A DNA stretch of 64,000 bases from Streptomyces sp. SCL15-4 (GCF_033366695.1 NZ_JAOBTQ010000001.1:2728001-2792000); one strand, 5' to 3'; numbered from the stretch's first letter, positions 54,828 through 64,000 are shown. Translations and numbers: made by a program. The notes: generated by a model not told the origin, from the sequence alone.

Positions 54828-54876
54828 AGGGGCCTTAGGACGGCCCGCGCGGTGCGCGCGGCGCCCTAAGGCCCCT
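54828..54876 (-). terminator. Hairpin terminator after the acidic-N-terminus membrane protein
   Basis: Perfect 12-bp stem AGGGGCCTTAGG/CCTAAGGCCCCT enclosing GC-rich pairing, 15 bases after the stop of the gene ending at 54892. Confidence 0.78.
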
Positions 54877-54891
54877 CGGGCTCGCGGCCGG

Positions 54892-55485
54892 TCAGCCGGC
54901 GGAGGGCAGGGCCAGCAGGGCGTCGGAGTACTTGAGGACGGCCAGCAGCAGGCCGATGACGCCGAGCGAGAGGCCCGCCCAGGCCACCGACCTGATCCAG
55001 GCGGCCTGCGGCCGGCCGGGGGTGCCGAAGGCGGGCCGGACCAGCACGACCACGGCGGTGAGCAGCGCGGCCAGCGCGAACAGGCCGGCCCACAGCGCGG
55101 TGGTGTGCCAGGCGTCGCCGTAGACCTCCTTGAGCTGGGTGCCGACGCCCGCGCTGGTGGACGTGCGCAGCTGGCCGATGAGCTGCTCCCGGGCGGCGGC
55201 TACGGTGCCGGTCCAGCCGCCGGTGAGCGAGACCAGGCCCAGCGCCGCGGAGACGACGGCCCCGGCGCCCTGGCCGACCCCGGAGGGCGTCCTGCCGGCC
55301 TGTCCTTCCCCGGCGTCCGAGGCTTCCCCGGCTTCCTCGCCCGCCGTGCCGGGCCCGGCCTCCCCGGTCTCCCCGGCCTCCTCCACGGCTCCGGTGCCGG
55401 CCGTGGTCGTCTCGTCGTCCTTGTGCGCCTCGGTACCGGAGCCGGTGCCGGCGGTCTCAGCGCCTTCCGCTGTCTTCGTTGCCAT
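54892..55485 (-). CDS. Membrane protein with acidic N-terminus, unknown function
   Basis: Protein of 197 residues. The first 70 are Glu/Gly/Thr-rich and disordered (AGETGEAGPGTAGEEAGEAS). One hydrophobic segment (GAVVSAALGLVSLTGGW) precedes an amphipathic stretch, then come two clear helices (TTALWAGLFALAALLTAVVVLV and SVAWAGLSLGVIGLLLAVL). No family is recognised. It lies 55 bases after the acetyltransferase gene upstream on the same strand, across the tandem 19-base repeat. Confidence 0.72.
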   Translation of the reverse strand: MATKTAEGAETAGTGSGTEAHKDDETTTAGTGAVEEAGETGEAGPGTAGEEAGEASDAGEGQAGRTPSGVGQGAGAVVSAALGLVSLTGGWTGTVAAAREQLIGQLRTSTSAGVGTQLKEVYGDAWHTTALWAGLFALAALLTAVVVLVRPAFGTPGRPQAAWIRSVAWAGLSLGVIGLLLAVLKYSDALLALPSAG

Positions 55486-55512
55486 GCCCGGCACCGTACG
55501 GACGCTGTCTGA

Positions 55513-55551
55513 GAGGTCTCTTAATGATCGTCGAGGTCTGTTAATGATCGT
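55513..55551. repeat. Tandem 19-base repeat at the end of the acetyltransferase gene
   Basis: GAGGTCTCTTAATGATCGT (55513-55531) and GAGGTCTGTTAATGATCGT (55533-55551) differ at one base and have a 20-base period. The right copy holds the last codons and stop of the acetyltransferase; the left copy repeats them just past the stop. Confidence 0.85.
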
Positions 55552-56116
55552 TTCGCGTGGTACGCGCGCGTGCCGCACGCCACTCGGGTGCCAGCACCGC
55601 CCAGATCTCGGTACTGGTGCGCACGCCCCGGTGCGGGTAGTTCTCGCGGAGCACGCCCTCGCGGGTCATGCCGAGCCGCCGGGCCACGCCGATGCTCGGC
55701 TCGTTGGCCGAGGACACCTGCCACTCCACCCGGTGCATGCCGCGCTCCTCGAAGGCCCAGTCGAGCAGGATCCGCATGCCGCGCGTGACCAGCCCGCGAC
55801 CGGCCGCGGCCGGCTCCAGCCAGCAGCCCGCCTCGCAGACCCCGCTTGGCGTGTCCCAGACGCGGAACAGCAGCCCTCCGACGAGCTTGCCGTCCAGCCA
55901 GATCCCGTGCAGGCTGCCGGCGTCGGCGGCGCGCTTGTCGGCGTAGGACTTCAGCCAGGCGCGGGCCCCGTCGAGATCGGACACCGCGTCCGCGAGCGCG
56001 ACGTGCCGGCCGATGAACTCCCGTCCCCGGTCGATGTTCTCCAGCAGCTCCCCGGCGTGCCACACCTCCAGGGGCCGTAGTTCGGCGCCGTCGTCACCGA
56101 GCGATGTCGCGTACAT
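55541..56116 (-). CDS. GNAT acetyltransferase, RimJ/RimL type
   Basis: Acetyl-CoA-dependent N-acetyltransferase of 191 residues, RimJ/RimL branch. Marks: LRPLEVWHAGELLENIDRGR at the N-terminus, LEPAAAGRGLVTRGMRILLD (acetyl-CoA loop with GRG), and VEWQVSSANEPSIGVARRLG with GMTREGVLREN. Substrate may be a ribosomal or other protein N-terminus, or a small molecule. AAGGAA lies 10 bases before ATG. The C-terminal codons sit in a tandem duplication. Confidence 0.87.
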   Translation of the reverse strand: MYATSLGDDGAELRPLEVWHAGELLENIDRGREFIGRHVALADAVSDLDGARAWLKSYADKRAADAGSLHGIWLDGKLVGGLLFRVWDTPSGVCEAGCWLEPAAAGRGLVTRGMRILLDWAFEERGMHRVEWQVSSANEPSIGVARRLGMTREGVLRENYPHRGVRTSTEIWAVLAPEWRAARARTTRNDH

Positions 56117-56175
56117 CCGCCGCTGTTCCTTCCGCAGTCGGTCCCGCCGGAATCCGGCGGTACGGCAAAAATACG

Positions 56176-56541
56176 TCAGTCGAACTGGTCTCCGAGCGCC
56201 ATGATCATCGTGCCCGCGATCAGCAGCCACAGGGCCCTGCGGGTGCGGCCCCGGCCGCCGAGCGCCGCCGCGAGTACGCACACGGCGGCGCCGAGGGCGT
56301 AGGCGGCGGGCACGAGCGCCGGGGCGGTGCCGGCGGACCTCAGCAGCGCGGCGGCCAGTCCCGCGCAGGCCAGCAGCGCCCCGGTGCCGACGGCCAGCCA
56401 GCGGGCCCGCCGGGCGTCCCCGGCGAACTCCTCGGCATCCTCCGCGTACTCCCCCGCCCCTCCGGTGTCCCCGGCGCCCTCCGGCTCTTCCACGGCCCGC
56501 GTCGTCACGGGCTCGACATCGGCATCGGTGCTTCCCCTCAT
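56176..56541 (-). CDS. Small membrane protein, unknown function
   Basis: Protein of 121 residues: an acidic disordered N-terminus (EEPEGAGDTGGAGEYAEDAE) and three hydrophobic segments (WLAVGTGALLACAGLAAALL, ALVPAAYALGAAVCVLAAAL, ALWLLIAGTMIMALG). No family recognised. It probably forms an operon with the acetyltransferase, 59 bases downstream, and is divergent from the methyltransferase. Confidence 0.7.
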   Translation of the reverse strand: MRGSTDADVEPVTTRAVEEPEGAGDTGGAGEYAEDAEEFAGDARRARWLAVGTGALLACAGLAAALLRSAGTAPALVPAAYALGAAVCVLAAALGGRGRTRRALWLLIAGTMIMALGDQFD

Positions 56542-56616
56542 GGCGGGCGAGCGTACCTCCCGCCGTGGCGAAAACCCGGTGCGGGGCGGTCGTCCCGGCT
56601 GCTAGGCAGGTCTTTT

Positions 56617-57411
56617 GTGAACACACCGACCGCACCGGACGCGCTCACCCGCCGTCTCACCCATCCGCGCTACCCCCGCAGCAGCGGCTACGACGCCCGC
56701 TGGACCGTCGAGAACCAGATGGGCCCGCACGCCCTGTGGCTGCTGGAGTGGCTGGCGCCCGCGCTGGGGCTCGACACGCTGCCGCCGGGCGCGCGCGTGC
56801 TCGACCTCGGCTGCGGGCGGGCGATGACCTCCGTCTTCCTCGCCCGCGAGTACGGCCTCCAGGTCACCGCCGCCGACCTGTGGGTGAAGCCCGGCGACAA
56901 CGCCGTACGGATCGCCGAGGCGGGCGTCGCCGACCGGGTGCTGCCCGTGCACGCCGAGGCGCACGACCTGCCGTTCGCCGAGGGGACCTTCGACGCGATC
57001 GTCTCCGTCGACGCCTACCAGTACTTCGGCACCGACGACCTCTACCTGCCCACGCTGACCCGGCTGCTGAAACCCGGCGGGCGGATCGGGGTCGTCGTGC
57101 CGGCGCTGCGCGAGGAGCCGGCGGGCACCGAGCCGCCGGAGCATCTGAAGCCCTGGTGGGAGCCCGCGTTCTGGTGCTTCCACACCGCCGGCTGGTGGCG
57201 GCGCCACTGGACCCGCAGCGGTGCCGTGGAGGTCGAGGCGGCCGACTGGCTGGAGGACGGCTGGCGCGACTGGCTGCTGTGGTGCGACGTGGTCGCCGAG
57301 GAGAGCACGGACGACTTCCACGTCCGCATGGCGGGCCGGTCCGCGCAGATGCTCCGCGCGGACGAGGGGCGCGCACTGGGATTCGCCCGGGTCGTGGGAC
57401 GCCTCCGGTAA
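56617..57411 (+). CDS. SAM-dependent methyltransferase
   Basis: Class I methyltransferase of 264 residues. SAM motif I is VLDLGCGRAMTSVFLA, motif II ends in VTAADLWVKPGDN, and the post-motif region is FDAIVSVDAYQYFGTDDLYL with LLKPGGRIGVVVP. The first 40 residues (RRLTHPRYPRSSGYDARWTV) and the tryptophan-rich C-terminus (WWRRHWTRSG) suggest a small-molecule substrate, unknown. GTG 56617 follows an AGGCAGG-type site. Confidence 0.87.
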   Translation: MNTPTAPDALTRRLTHPRYPRSSGYDARWTVENQMGPHALWLLEWLAPALGLDTLPPGARVLDLGCGRAMTSVFLAREYGLQVTAADLWVKPGDNAVRIAEAGVADRVLPVHAEAHDLPFAEGTFDAIVSVDAYQYFGTDDLYLPTLTRLLKPGGRIGVVVPALREEPAGTEPPEHLKPWWEPAFWCFHTAGWWRRHWTRSGAVEVEAADWLEDGWRDWLLWCDVVAEESTDDFHVRMAGRSAQMLRADEGRALGFARVVGRLR

Positions 57412-57508
57412 GCGGTACGGGCCGGGGGACGCCGCGCAGGACATCCGTACGGCCGGGCCGCCATCCCGTAGGGCGTCGTACGGCCCGAAAGGCGCCCCGG
57501 AGAACGCG

Positions 57509-57543
57509 GTACGGCCCCGGAGGGTGTGCCTCCGGGGCCGTAC
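57509..57543. terminator. Bidirectional terminator between the methyltransferase gene and gatB
   Basis: Perfect 15-bp stem GTACGGCCCCGGAGG/CCTCCGGGGCCGTAC with 5-base loop, 11 bases from the gatB stop and about 100 bases from that of the convergent gene. Confidence 0.85.
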
Positions 57544-57554
57544 GCGGGTGTTGC

Positions 57555-59069
57555 TCAGCCCTCGCTGACGCCCAGCTTGTCCAGGATCAGCTCCTTGACG
57601 CGGGCCGCGTCGGCCTGGCCGCGGGTGGCCTTCATGACCGCGCCGACCAGGGCGCCGGCCGCGGCCACCTTGCCGCCGCGGATCTTGTCCGCGATGGCCG
57701 GGTTGCCGGCGATGGCCTCCTCGACGGCGGCGGTCAGCGCGCCCTCGTCGGAGACGACCTTCAGGCCGCGCGCCTCGACCACCTCGTCCGGAGTGCCCTC
57801 GCCCGCGAGGACGCCCTCGATGACCTGGCGGGCCAGCTTGTCGTTCAGATCGCCCTTCGCGACCAGCTCGGTGACCCGGGCCACCTGCTGCGGGGTGATC
57901 GCCAGCTCGTCCAGCGCCGTGCCGGACTCGTTGGCGCTGCGGGCCAGTTCGCCCATCCACCACTTGCGGGCGGCGGCCGCGTCGGCACCGGCGCCGATCG
58001 TGGCCACGATCAGGTCCAGCGCGCCGGCGTTCAGGATCGCCTGCATGTCGGTGGCGGAGATGCCCCACTCCGCCAGCAGGCGGGTGCGGCGGGCCAGCGG
58101 CGGTTCGGGCAGCGCCGCGCGGATCTGCTCGACCCACTCGCGCGAGGGCGCGACCGGGACCAGGTCGGGCTCCGGGAAGTACCGGTAGTCCTCGGCCTCC
58201 TCCTTCACGCGGCCCGAGGTCGTGGACCCGGTGTCCTCGTGGAAGTGGCGGGTCTCCTGGACGATCGTGCCGCCGCCGGAGAGCACGGCCGCGTGGCGCA
58301 TGATCTCGTAGCGGGCCGCACGCTCCACCGAGCGCAGGGAGTTGACGTTCTTCGTCTCCGAGCGCGTGCCGAACTTGTCGGCGCCCTTGGGCATCAGCGA
58401 CAGGTTCACGTCGCAGCGCATCTGGCCCATCTCCATGCGGGCCTCGGACACGCCGAGGGCACGGATGACCTCGCGCAGCTCGCGGACGTACGCCTTCGCC
58501 ACCTCGGGGGCGCGCTCGCCGGCGCCCACGATCGGCTTGGTGACGATCTCGATCAGCGGGATGCCGGCCCGGTTGTAGTCGAGCAGGGAGTGGGACGCGC
58601 CGTGGATACGGCCGGTGGCGCCGCCGACGTGCGTCGACTTGCCGGTGTCCTCCTCCATGTGGGCGCGCTCGATCTCCACGCGGAAGACCTCGCCGTCCTC
58701 CAGCTGCACGTCGAGGTAGCCGTCGAAGGCGATCGGCTCGTCGTACTGGGAGGTCTGGAAGTTCTTCGGCATGTCCGGATAGAAGTAGTTCTTCCGGGCG
58801 AAGCGGCACCATTCGGCGATCTCGCAGTTGAGCGCGAGACCGATCTTGATGGCGGACTCGACGCCGGTCGCGTTGACGACCGGGAGCGCGCCGGGCAGGC
58901 CGAGGCAGACCGGGCAGGTCTGGGTGTTCGGGTCGGCGCCGAGCGAGGTCGAGCAGCCGCAGAACATCTTGGTCCTGGTGCCGAGTTCGACATGGACCTC
59001 GAGGCCCATGACGGGGTCGTACGCGGTCAGCGCGTCCTCGTACGACACCAGGTCGGTCGTGGTGGTCAC
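57555..59069 (-). CDS. gatB: Asp/Glu-tRNA amidotransferase subunit B
   Basis: Kinase and tRNA-binding subunit (504 residues) of GatCAB, which converts Glu-tRNA(Gln) and Asp-tRNA(Asn) to the amidated forms. Marks: [20 protein letters not shown] at the N-terminus, zinc cysteines (FCGC and TCPVCLG), [25 protein letters not shown], and the helical plus YqeY tail from about 330. GTG 59069 follows GGGAAG at 9 bases. It is last in gatC-gatA-ORF-gatB. Confidence 0.96.
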   Translation of the reverse strand: MTTTTDLVSYEDALTAYDPVMGLEVHVELGTRTKMFCGCSTSLGADPNTQTCPVCLGLPGALPVVNATGVESAIKIGLALNCEIAEWCRFARKNYFYPDMPKNFQTSQYDEPIAFDGYLDVQLEDGEVFRVEIERAHMEEDTGKSTHVGGATGRIHGASHSLLDYNRAGIPLIEIVTKPIVGAGERAPEVAKAYVRELREVIRALGVSEARMEMGQMRCDVNLSLMPKGADKFGTRSETKNVNSLRSVERAARYEIMRHAAVLSGGGTIVQETRHFHEDTGSTTSGRVKEEAEDYRYFPEPDLVPVAPSREWVEQIRAALPEPPLARRTRLLAEWGISATDMQAILNAGALDLIVATIGAGADAAAARKWWMGELARSANESGTALDELAITPQQVARVTELVAKGDLNDKLARQVIEGVLAGEGTPDEVVEARGLKVVSDEGALTAAVEEAIAGNPAIADKIRGGKVAAAGALVGAVMKATRGQADAARVKELILDKLGVSEG

Positions 59070-59084
59070 GGTGAAACTTCCCTC

Positions 59085-59324
59085 TCAGCCCAGCAGGACG
59101 TCGTCGTCGCCCAGCCGCTTCAGCTCGCGGTAGAGGATGGCGAGGCCGGTGACGATGCCCGCGGCGGTGACGACGGCGTCGACGAGCCTCAGCGTGTCGT
59201 TCTCGGCGCGGGCCTTCTTGATCTGCTTAGCGGCGCCGACCGCGCCGAACGCGGTGGCGGCCATGGACAGGTACGTACCGGACTTGGACTTCTTGAAGCC
59301 CTTGGCCTTGGACAGTGCGTTCAC
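59085..59324 (-). CDS. Small protein between gatA and gatB
   Basis: Protein of 79 residues, basic N-terminus ([20 protein letters not shown]), a long helix with a hydrophobic stretch near 48-64 ([18 protein letters not shown]) and a charged end ([14 protein letters not shown]). It may be membrane-bound. GTG 59324 overlaps the gatA stop (GTGA), and GGAGGAGG precedes it. It ends 15 bases before gatB. No family is known to me; the coupled position suggests a link to amidotransferase expression or function. Confidence 0.8.
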   Translation of the reverse strand: MNALSKAKGFKKSKSGTYLSMAATAFGAVGAAKQIKKARAENDTLRLVDAVVTAAGIVTGLAILYRELKRLGDDDVLLG

Positions 59325-60820
59325 AGCGACGGTGCCTCCTCCAGCAGCGGGTGACCCCACTTTTCCACGAAGGCGGCCTCCACGGCGGCGCCCACCTTGT
59401 ACAGCCGGTCGTCCTTCAGCGCCGGAGCGATGATCTGCAGGCCCACCGGGAGGTTGTCCTCCGGGGCGAGACCGCAGGGCAGGGACATGGCTGCGTTGCC
59501 CGCCAGGTTGGTCGGGATGGTGCACAGGTCCGCGAGGTACATCGCCATCGGGTCGTCGGCGCGCTCGCCGATCGGGAAGGCGGTGGTCGGGGTCGTCGGG
59601 GAGACGATCACGTCGACCTGCTCGAAGGCCTTCTCGAAGTCCCGCGTGATGAGCGTGCGGACCTTCTGCGCGGAGCCGTAGTACGCGTCGTAGTAGCCGC
59701 TAGACAGGGCGTACGTGCCGAGCATGATCCGGCGCTTGACCTCGGGGCCGAAGCCGGCCTCGCGGGTCAGGGAGGTGACCTCCTCGGCGGAGTGCGTGCC
59801 GTCGTCGCCGGTCCGCAGGCCGTAGCGCAGGCCGTCGAAGCGGGCGAGGTTGGAGGAACACTCGGACGGGGCGATCAGGTAGTACGCCGACAGGGCGAGG
59901 TCGAAGGACGGGCAGTCCAGCTCGACGATCTCGGCGCCCAGCTCCTTGAGCAGCTCCACCGACTCGTCGAAGCGCTGGATGACGCCGGCCTGGTAGCCCT
60001 CGCCGCGGAACTGCTTGACCACGCCGACGCGCATGCCCCGGACGCTGCCGTTGCGGGCGGCCTCGACCACCGGCGGGACGGGAGCGTCGATGGACGTGGA
60101 GTCCAGCGGGTCGTGGCCGGCGATCACCTCGTGCAGCAGGGCCGCGTCCAGGACCGTACGGGCGCAGGGGCCGCCCTGGTCGAGGGAGGAGGAGAAGGCG
60201 ACCATGCCGTAGCGGGACACCGCGCCGTACGTCGGCTTCACGCCGACGGTGCCGGTGACGGCGGCCGGCTGGCGGATGGAACCGCCGGTGTCGGTGCCGA
60301 TGGCGAGCGGGGCCTCGTAGGCGGCGAGCGCGGCGGAGGAACCGCCGCCGGAGCCGCCGGGGATCCGGGTGAGGTCCCAGGGGTTGCCGGTCGGGCCGTA
60401 GGCGCTGTTCTCGGTGGAGGACCCCATGGCGAACTCGTCCATGTTGGTCTTGCCGAGGATGACGATGTCGGCGGCCTTCAGCCGCTTGGTGAGCGTCGCG
60501 TCGTACGGCGGGATCCAGCCCTCGAGGATCTTCGAGCCGACGGTCGTGGGCACGCCCTCGGTGGTGAAGATGTCCTTGAGCGCGAGCGGGACGCCGGCCA
60601 GCGGGCCGAGCTTCTCGCCGCGGGCCCGCTTCTCGTCCACGGCACGGGCCTGGGCGAGAGCGCCCTCGCGGTCGACGTGCAGGAAGGCGTGGACCTTCTC
60701 GTCCACGGCCTCGATCCGGGCGAGGTGGGCCTCGGTGACCTGGACGGCCGTCAGCTCGCCGGAGGCGATCTTCTCGGCGGTCTGCGCGGCCGTGAGCTTG
60801 ATGATGTTGCTGTCCGTCAT
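59321..60820 (-). CDS. gatA: Asp/Glu-tRNA amidotransferase subunit A
   Basis: Amidase-signature subunit (499 residues) of GatCAB that releases ammonia from glutamine. The Ser-cisSer-Lys triad is visible: Lys in [10 protein letters not shown], cis-Ser in [13 protein letters not shown] and nucleophile Ser in [16 protein letters not shown] 60820 is preferred because GGAGGAG stands 8 bases upstream; GTG 60829 overlaps the gatC stop. Coupled to gatC above and to the 79-residue ORF below. Confidence 0.95.
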   Translation of the reverse strand: MTDSNIIKLTAAQTAEKIASGELTAVQVTEAHLARIEAVDEKVHAFLHVDREGALAQARAVDEKRARGEKLGPLAGVPLALKDIFTTEGVPTTVGSKILEGWIPPYDATLTKRLKAADIVILGKTNMDEFAMGSSTENSAYGPTGNPWDLTRIPGGSGGGSSAALAAYEAPLAIGTDTGGSIRQPAAVTGTVGVKPTYGAVSRYGMVAFSSSLDQGGPCARTVLDAALLHEVIAGHDPLDSTSIDAPVPPVVEAARNGSVRGMRVGVVKQFRGEGYQAGVIQRFDESVELLKELGAEIVELDCPSFDLALSAYYLIAPSECSSNLARFDGLRYGLRTGDDGTHSAEEVTSLTREAGFGPEVKRRIMLGTYALSSGYYDAYYGSAQKVRTLITRDFEKAFEQVDVIVSPTTPTTAFPIGERADDPMAMYLADLCTIPTNLAGNAAMSLPCGLAPEDNLPVGLQIIAPALKDDRLYKVGAAVEAAFVEKWGHPLLEEAPSL

Positions 60821-60825
60821 GGTGG

Positions 60826-61122
60826 TCACTCCTCCCCCAGGATCTGCGGCACCTTGAAACGCTGCTGCTCCTGTGCCGGGGCGCCGGAGAGCGCCTGCTC
60901 GGGGGTGAGCGAAGGACGGACCTCGTCCGGCCGCATGACGTTCGTCAGCGGGAGCGGGTGCGAGGTCGGCGGTACGTCTTGGTCGGCGACCTCGCTGACG
61001 CGGGCGACCGCGCCGATGATGTCGTCGAGCTGTCCCGCGAAGTGGTCGAGTTCTTCGGGCTTCAGCTCCAGACGCGCCAGCCGGGCGAGGTGGGCGACCT
61101 CCTCGCGCGTGATGCCAGGCAT
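60826..61122 (-). CDS. gatC: Asp/Glu-tRNA amidotransferase subunit C
   Basis: Small subunit (98 residues) that wraps around GatA and stabilises the complex. Family marks: [36 protein letters not shown], and [18 protein letters not shown] near the C-terminus. First gene of the gat operon; its own promoter should lie in the 92 bases before it. Confidence 0.95.
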   Translation of the reverse strand: MPGITREEVAHLARLARLELKPEELDHFAGQLDDIIGAVARVSEVADQDVPPTSHPLPLTNVMRPDEVRPSLTPEQALSGAPAQEQQRFKVPQILGEE

Positions 61123-61214
61123 GCAGCGATCCTCTGGGGTGAGTGTGTGTGGTTTGGGCCCAATCCTATGGGGCGGCGCCCCGTGCCCGTGAAACGGTTT
61201 CCCCGAGGGCCGCC

Positions 61215-61709
61215 TCAGCGGCGCCGGCCGTCCCAGGCCGCGCTCCTCAGGAAGTGGTTGTCGTACAGCTCCTGGACCTCCAGCAGGCTCTCCGGCGTGG
61301 CCTCGCCCAGGCGGATGCGCTGGAGGTGGCGGAAGTATTCGAAGCGCTCGACGCCGGGCGCGATGACGACGAGCAGGTCGGCGGTGGCGCCGGGCGCGGC
61401 GGCGAAGGCGTGCGGCCGGTCCGGCGGGACGATGATCAGGTCGCCGCGTCCGGCGGTCACGACGTCGTCGCCGGACAGCACCTCCGCCTCGCCGTCGAGC
61501 AGGTAGAACATCTCCGCCGAGTGGTGGTGGACATGCGGCCGGGCGCCGTCGGCTCCCTCGGCGAGGGTGACCCGCACGGTGGACAGCGCACCGCCGCTCG
61601 CGCTGCTGTCGGCCAGCAGCCGTACGGCCACGGGGGTGTCCCCGACCACCTCGGCCTCGGCGTCCCGGACCACCACGGTGTCGTCGAATGCGGGCACGAA
61701 CAGCGACAT
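61215..61709 (-). CDS. Cupin-domain protein
   Basis: Protein of 164 residues with one cupin barrel. Metal ligands appear in [18 protein letters not shown] and the second motif VPPDRPHAF. The C-terminal 45 residues are helical ([20 protein letters not shown]). It could be a small dioxygenase, an isomerase or a ligand-binding protein; sequence does not decide. GGGAGAGG precedes ATG 61709. Confidence 0.85.
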   Translation of the reverse strand: MSLFVPAFDDTVVVRDAEAEVVGDTPVAVRLLADSSASGGALSTVRVTLAEGADGARPHVHHHSAEMFYLLDGEAEVLSGDDVVTAGRGDLIIVPPDRPHAFAAAPGATADLLVVIAPGVERFEYFRHLQRIRLGEATPESLLEVQELYDNHFLRSAAWDGRRR

Positions 61710-61959
61710 GTCGCCTCTCCCTCGTCGCGGCGCCCGTCGGTGGGCGCCCGGTGGCACGGCGCCTCGCGGTGGCGCCTCGTCGTGGTGTGGCGCTCGTAGC
61801 GCGAAAGCGGACCGGCGCCGAACAGTACAACGATCTCGTGGGCGGAGCCCGTTCCGGACGCGGCGGCTTTCGTACCGCGGTGCCGCGGACCTCGCCGGCC
61901 GGCCGGTGCGCGAGCGGCTGGGCGGCCGCCCGGGCGGTGGCGGCAGGCGGACCGGGCGA

Positions 61960-64000
61960 CTACTCGGCCGCGGGCAGCGCGGCGGGAGCGGCGGGAGCGG
62001 CGGGAGTGCGCTGCCAGCCACGGGACCCCCGGGCCAGCAGCCAGGTGGTGGCCTCCTCCGGCGGCATCGCCGCGGCGACCAGCCAGCCCTGCACCGCGTC
62101 GCAGCCCAGGTCCCGCAGCCGCTCCCAGGTCTCGTCGTCCTCCACGCCCTCGGCGACGACCAGCAGGCCCAGCGAGTGGGCCAGGTCCACCGTGCAGCGG
62201 ACGATCTCCGCGTCCTCGGCGTCCACGGCGAGCCGGGCCACGAAGGAGCGGTCGATCTTCAGCTCGCTGACCGGCAGCCGCCGCAGGTGCACCAGGGACG
62301 AGTAGCCGGTGCCGAAGTCGTCCAGGGACATCTTCACGCCGTGCCCGGTGAGCCCGGCGAGGGTGTCGGCGGCGCGCTGCGGGTCCTCCAGCAGCACGTG
62401 TTCCGTGATCTCCAGCTGGAGCGCCCCGGCGGGCACGCCGTGCCGGGCCAGCCGGGCGGCGACGGAGCCGGCGAAGCCGGGGGTGTGGACGTCGCGCGGG
62501 GAGACGTTGACGGCGACCGGGACCCGCAGGCCCTGCGCGCGCCAGCGGGCGACCTGGCCGAGCGCGCTCTCCAGGACGTACTCGGTGAGGTGGGGCATCA
62601 GCCCGGAGGACTCGGCTATCGCTATGAACTCGTCCGGCGGCACCTTGCCGCGCTCGGGGTGCACCCAGCGCACCAGCGCCTCCAGGCCGGCGACCTGTCC
62701 GTCGAAGCGGACCTTGGGCTGGTAGTGGAGGTGGACCTCGTGGGCGTCGAGGGCCCGGCGCAGATCGCCGAGCAGGCCGAGGCGGTCGGGGGTGTTGGAG
62801 TCCCGCTTGGACTCGTAGACCTCGACGCCGGTGCGGTCCCGCTTCGCCTGGTACATCGCGACGTCGGCGCGGCGCAGCATGCCCTCGGCGTCGAGCGCGT
62901 GGTCGGGGAAGACGGCGACGCCGGCACTGGCCTCCAGGACCAGGGTGAGGCCGTCCAGGTCGAGCGGGGAGCTGAGGGCGGTGACGAGACCGCGGGCGAC
63001 GCGCGTCGCCGACGTGGTGGAGTCGGCGACGGGGAGTAAGACGGCGAACTCGTCACCGCCGAGCCGGGCCGCCTCGGCGCCGCGCGGCAGGGCGAGCCGC
63101 AGCCGGTCGGCGATCTGGAGCAGCAGCCGGTCTCCGGCCAGATGGCCGAGCGTGTCGTTCACCGAGCGGAACCGGTCGAGATCGATCAGCATGAGCGCGG
63201 CGCGCGCCCCGATGCGGTCGGCGTCGTCCAGCGCGGTCCAGATGCGCTCCAGCAGCCACTGCCGGTTGGGCAGCCCGGTCAGCGGGTCGCGCAGCTGCTC
63301 CTCGGCGCGGGCGCGGGCCATCCACAGCGTGGAGTCCAGGGCGATGAGCGGGATGGCGAAGAGCGGGAGCAGGACCGGCTCGGCGTCGGCGACGACGCAC
63401 AGCAGCGGGGCGATGCCGAGCAGCGCGACGGCGACCAGTCCCTGCCTGACCAGGGCGGTGCGGGCGACGGTGGGCACCCCGCCCGCGCGCGGCGCGTGCA
63501 GGTACCACAGCAGACCGCGGCCGACGGCGAGGTAGGCGACCGCGACCAGGACGACCTGGGGGGCGGTGGCGATGGTCCAGCTGTCGGACCGCCAGGGCGT
63601 CTCGACGCTCGGGACCCGGCCGAACGCGCCGAGCAGCAGGGCGCCGGCGCCGATGGCGAGGATGTCCACCGCGCCGTGAAGCACGCCCTGGCGCCAGCGG
63701 TGCCGGCGGGCGATGCCGACCAGGACGACGACGGTGAGGCTGACCAGTCCGGCGGGCACCCAGCCGTACAGCAGCAGGACGGCGAGGGTGAGGGCGGCGC
63801 CCGAGCCGGTGCCGCCCCACCAGCGGGCGCGGCCCAGCATGACGAGGTGGCCGACGATGACGCCGGTGAGCAGGGCCAGCGCCCAGCCGACCGTGCCGCG
63901 CGGGAAGAGCGCGTGGTGGTCGGTGTAGGCGCGGTAGAAGCCGGCGCCCAGGGCGAAGCCCGCGGCGGCGACGACGGCCGCGGGCAGCGCGGGCCGGGAC
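61960..64000 (-). CDS. rmdB: Membrane GGDEF-EAL protein of the RmdB type (5' end outside window)
   Basis: The frame is open to base 64000 without a start, and the upstream codons encode more membrane helix (GWALALLTGVIVGHLVML), so ATG 63840 is internal and the gene is cut. Visible are several membrane helices, then GGDEF ([11 protein letters not shown]) and EAL (GLEALVRWVHP) domains with no PAS between. Both motifs are intact, and the EAL domain has ITEHVLLED, SLDDFGTGYSSL and KIDRSF. In S. coelicolor and S. venezuelae the matching protein RmdB acts mainly as c-di-GMP phosphodiesterase in development. The tail is Ala/Pro-rich. Confidence 0.88.
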   Translation of the reverse strand, partial: SRPALPAAVVAAAGFALGAGFYRAYTDHHALFPRGTVGWALALLTGVIVGHLVMLGRARWWGGTGSGAALTLAVLLLYGWVPAGLVSLTVVVLVGIARRHRWRQGVLHGAVDILAIGAGALLLGAFGRVPSVETPWRSDSWTIATAPQVVLVAVAYLAVGRGLLWYLHAPRAGGVPTVARTALVRQGLVAVALLGIAPLLCVVADAEPVLLPLFAIPLIALDSTLWMARARAEEQLRDPLTGLPNRQWLLERIWTALDDADRIGARAALMLIDLDRFRSVNDTLGHLAGDRLLLQIADRLRLALPRGAEAARLGGDEFAVLLPVADSTTSATRVARGLVTALSSPLDLDGLTLVLEASAGVAVFPDHALDAEGMLRRADVAMYQAKRDRTGVEVYESKRDSNTPDRLGLLGDLRRALDAHEVHLHYQPKVRFDGQVAGLEALVRWVHPERGKVPPDEFIAIAESSGLMPHLTEYVLESALGQVARWRAQGLRVPVAVNVSPRDVHTPGFAGSVAARLARHGVPAGALQLEITEHVLLEDPQRAADTLAGLTGHGVKMSLDDFGTGYSSLVHLRRLPVSELKIDRSFVARLAVDAEDAEIVRCTVDLAHSLGLLVVAEGVEDDETWERLRDLGCDAVQGWLVAAAMPPEEATTWLLARGSRGWQRTPAAPAAPAALPAAE

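Noticed and set aside
51360..54869. Very long plus-strand frame opposite the LAL regulator
   Set aside because: Same GC artefact; the minus-strand protein has intact Walker and LuxR motifs.

Overview
The window is GC-rich actinobacterial chromosome, almost certainly Streptomyces. The evidence is the strong third-position GC bias, frequent GTG starts, a conservon, XRE/DUF5753 and DUF397 partners, GPP34-family and DUF397-type lineage genes, and a gene order that matches the core region of S. coelicolor from about SCO5544 down to SCO5495 (synteny recalled, not searched). I saw no insertion sequence, integrase, prophage, CRISPR array, rRNA or tRNA. Both ends cut a gene: a conservon histidine kinase on the left and a GGDEF-EAL protein on the right.

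Layout. 1-4.9 kb: a conservon (sensor kinase, roadblock protein, DUF742 protein, small GTPase). 5-7.2 kb: acyl-CoA carboxylase subunits AccE and AccB. 7.3-20.6 kb: accessory genes. These are a family 8 polysaccharide lyase, a small secreted M15-like protein, a YceI protein behind a paired inverted operator, an RsbW-like ATPase divergent from an XRE/DUF5753 regulator and a DUF397 protein, a glycine-rich secreted protein, divergent GH3 and GH30 glycosidases around a palindrome, a lipoprotein and a GPP34 protein.

20.6-34.4 kb, nearly all on the minus strand: citramalate synthase, an MHS-type transporter, a TetR regulator, agmatine deiminase and a two-gene urease set (fused gamma-beta subunit plus alpha) with no accessory genes beside it. 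These are followed by ilvE, leuB, an AAC(2')-like acetyltransferase and the proline catabolic pair pruA/putB. The divergent PucR-type regulator of the proline genes is split by a frameshift. 36.2-38.4 kb: TetR plus a DHA2 efflux pump with direct-repeat operators.

38.5-44.1 kb: serA, ilvC, ilvN and ilvB, with a leader peptide and attenuator before ilvB. Together with cimA, ilvE and leuB this makes the window rich in branched-chain amino acid synthesis. 44.1-64 kb: a c-di-GMP synthase-like protein (CdgC type), redox enzymes, a lipoprotein sugar dehydrogenase, a large LuxR-type ATPase regulator, small hypothetical and membrane proteins, two acetyltransferases and a methyltransferase, the gatC-gatA-small ORF-gatB set for Gln-tRNA formation, a cupin, and an RmdB-type GGDEF-EAL protein.

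No wholly new system is evident. The best leads are the accessory-less urease/agmatine deiminase operon with an altered active-site flap, the repeat-built operators (yceI, XRE locus, GH3/GH30, TetR/MFS), a possible attenuator before cimA, and the broken proline regulator.
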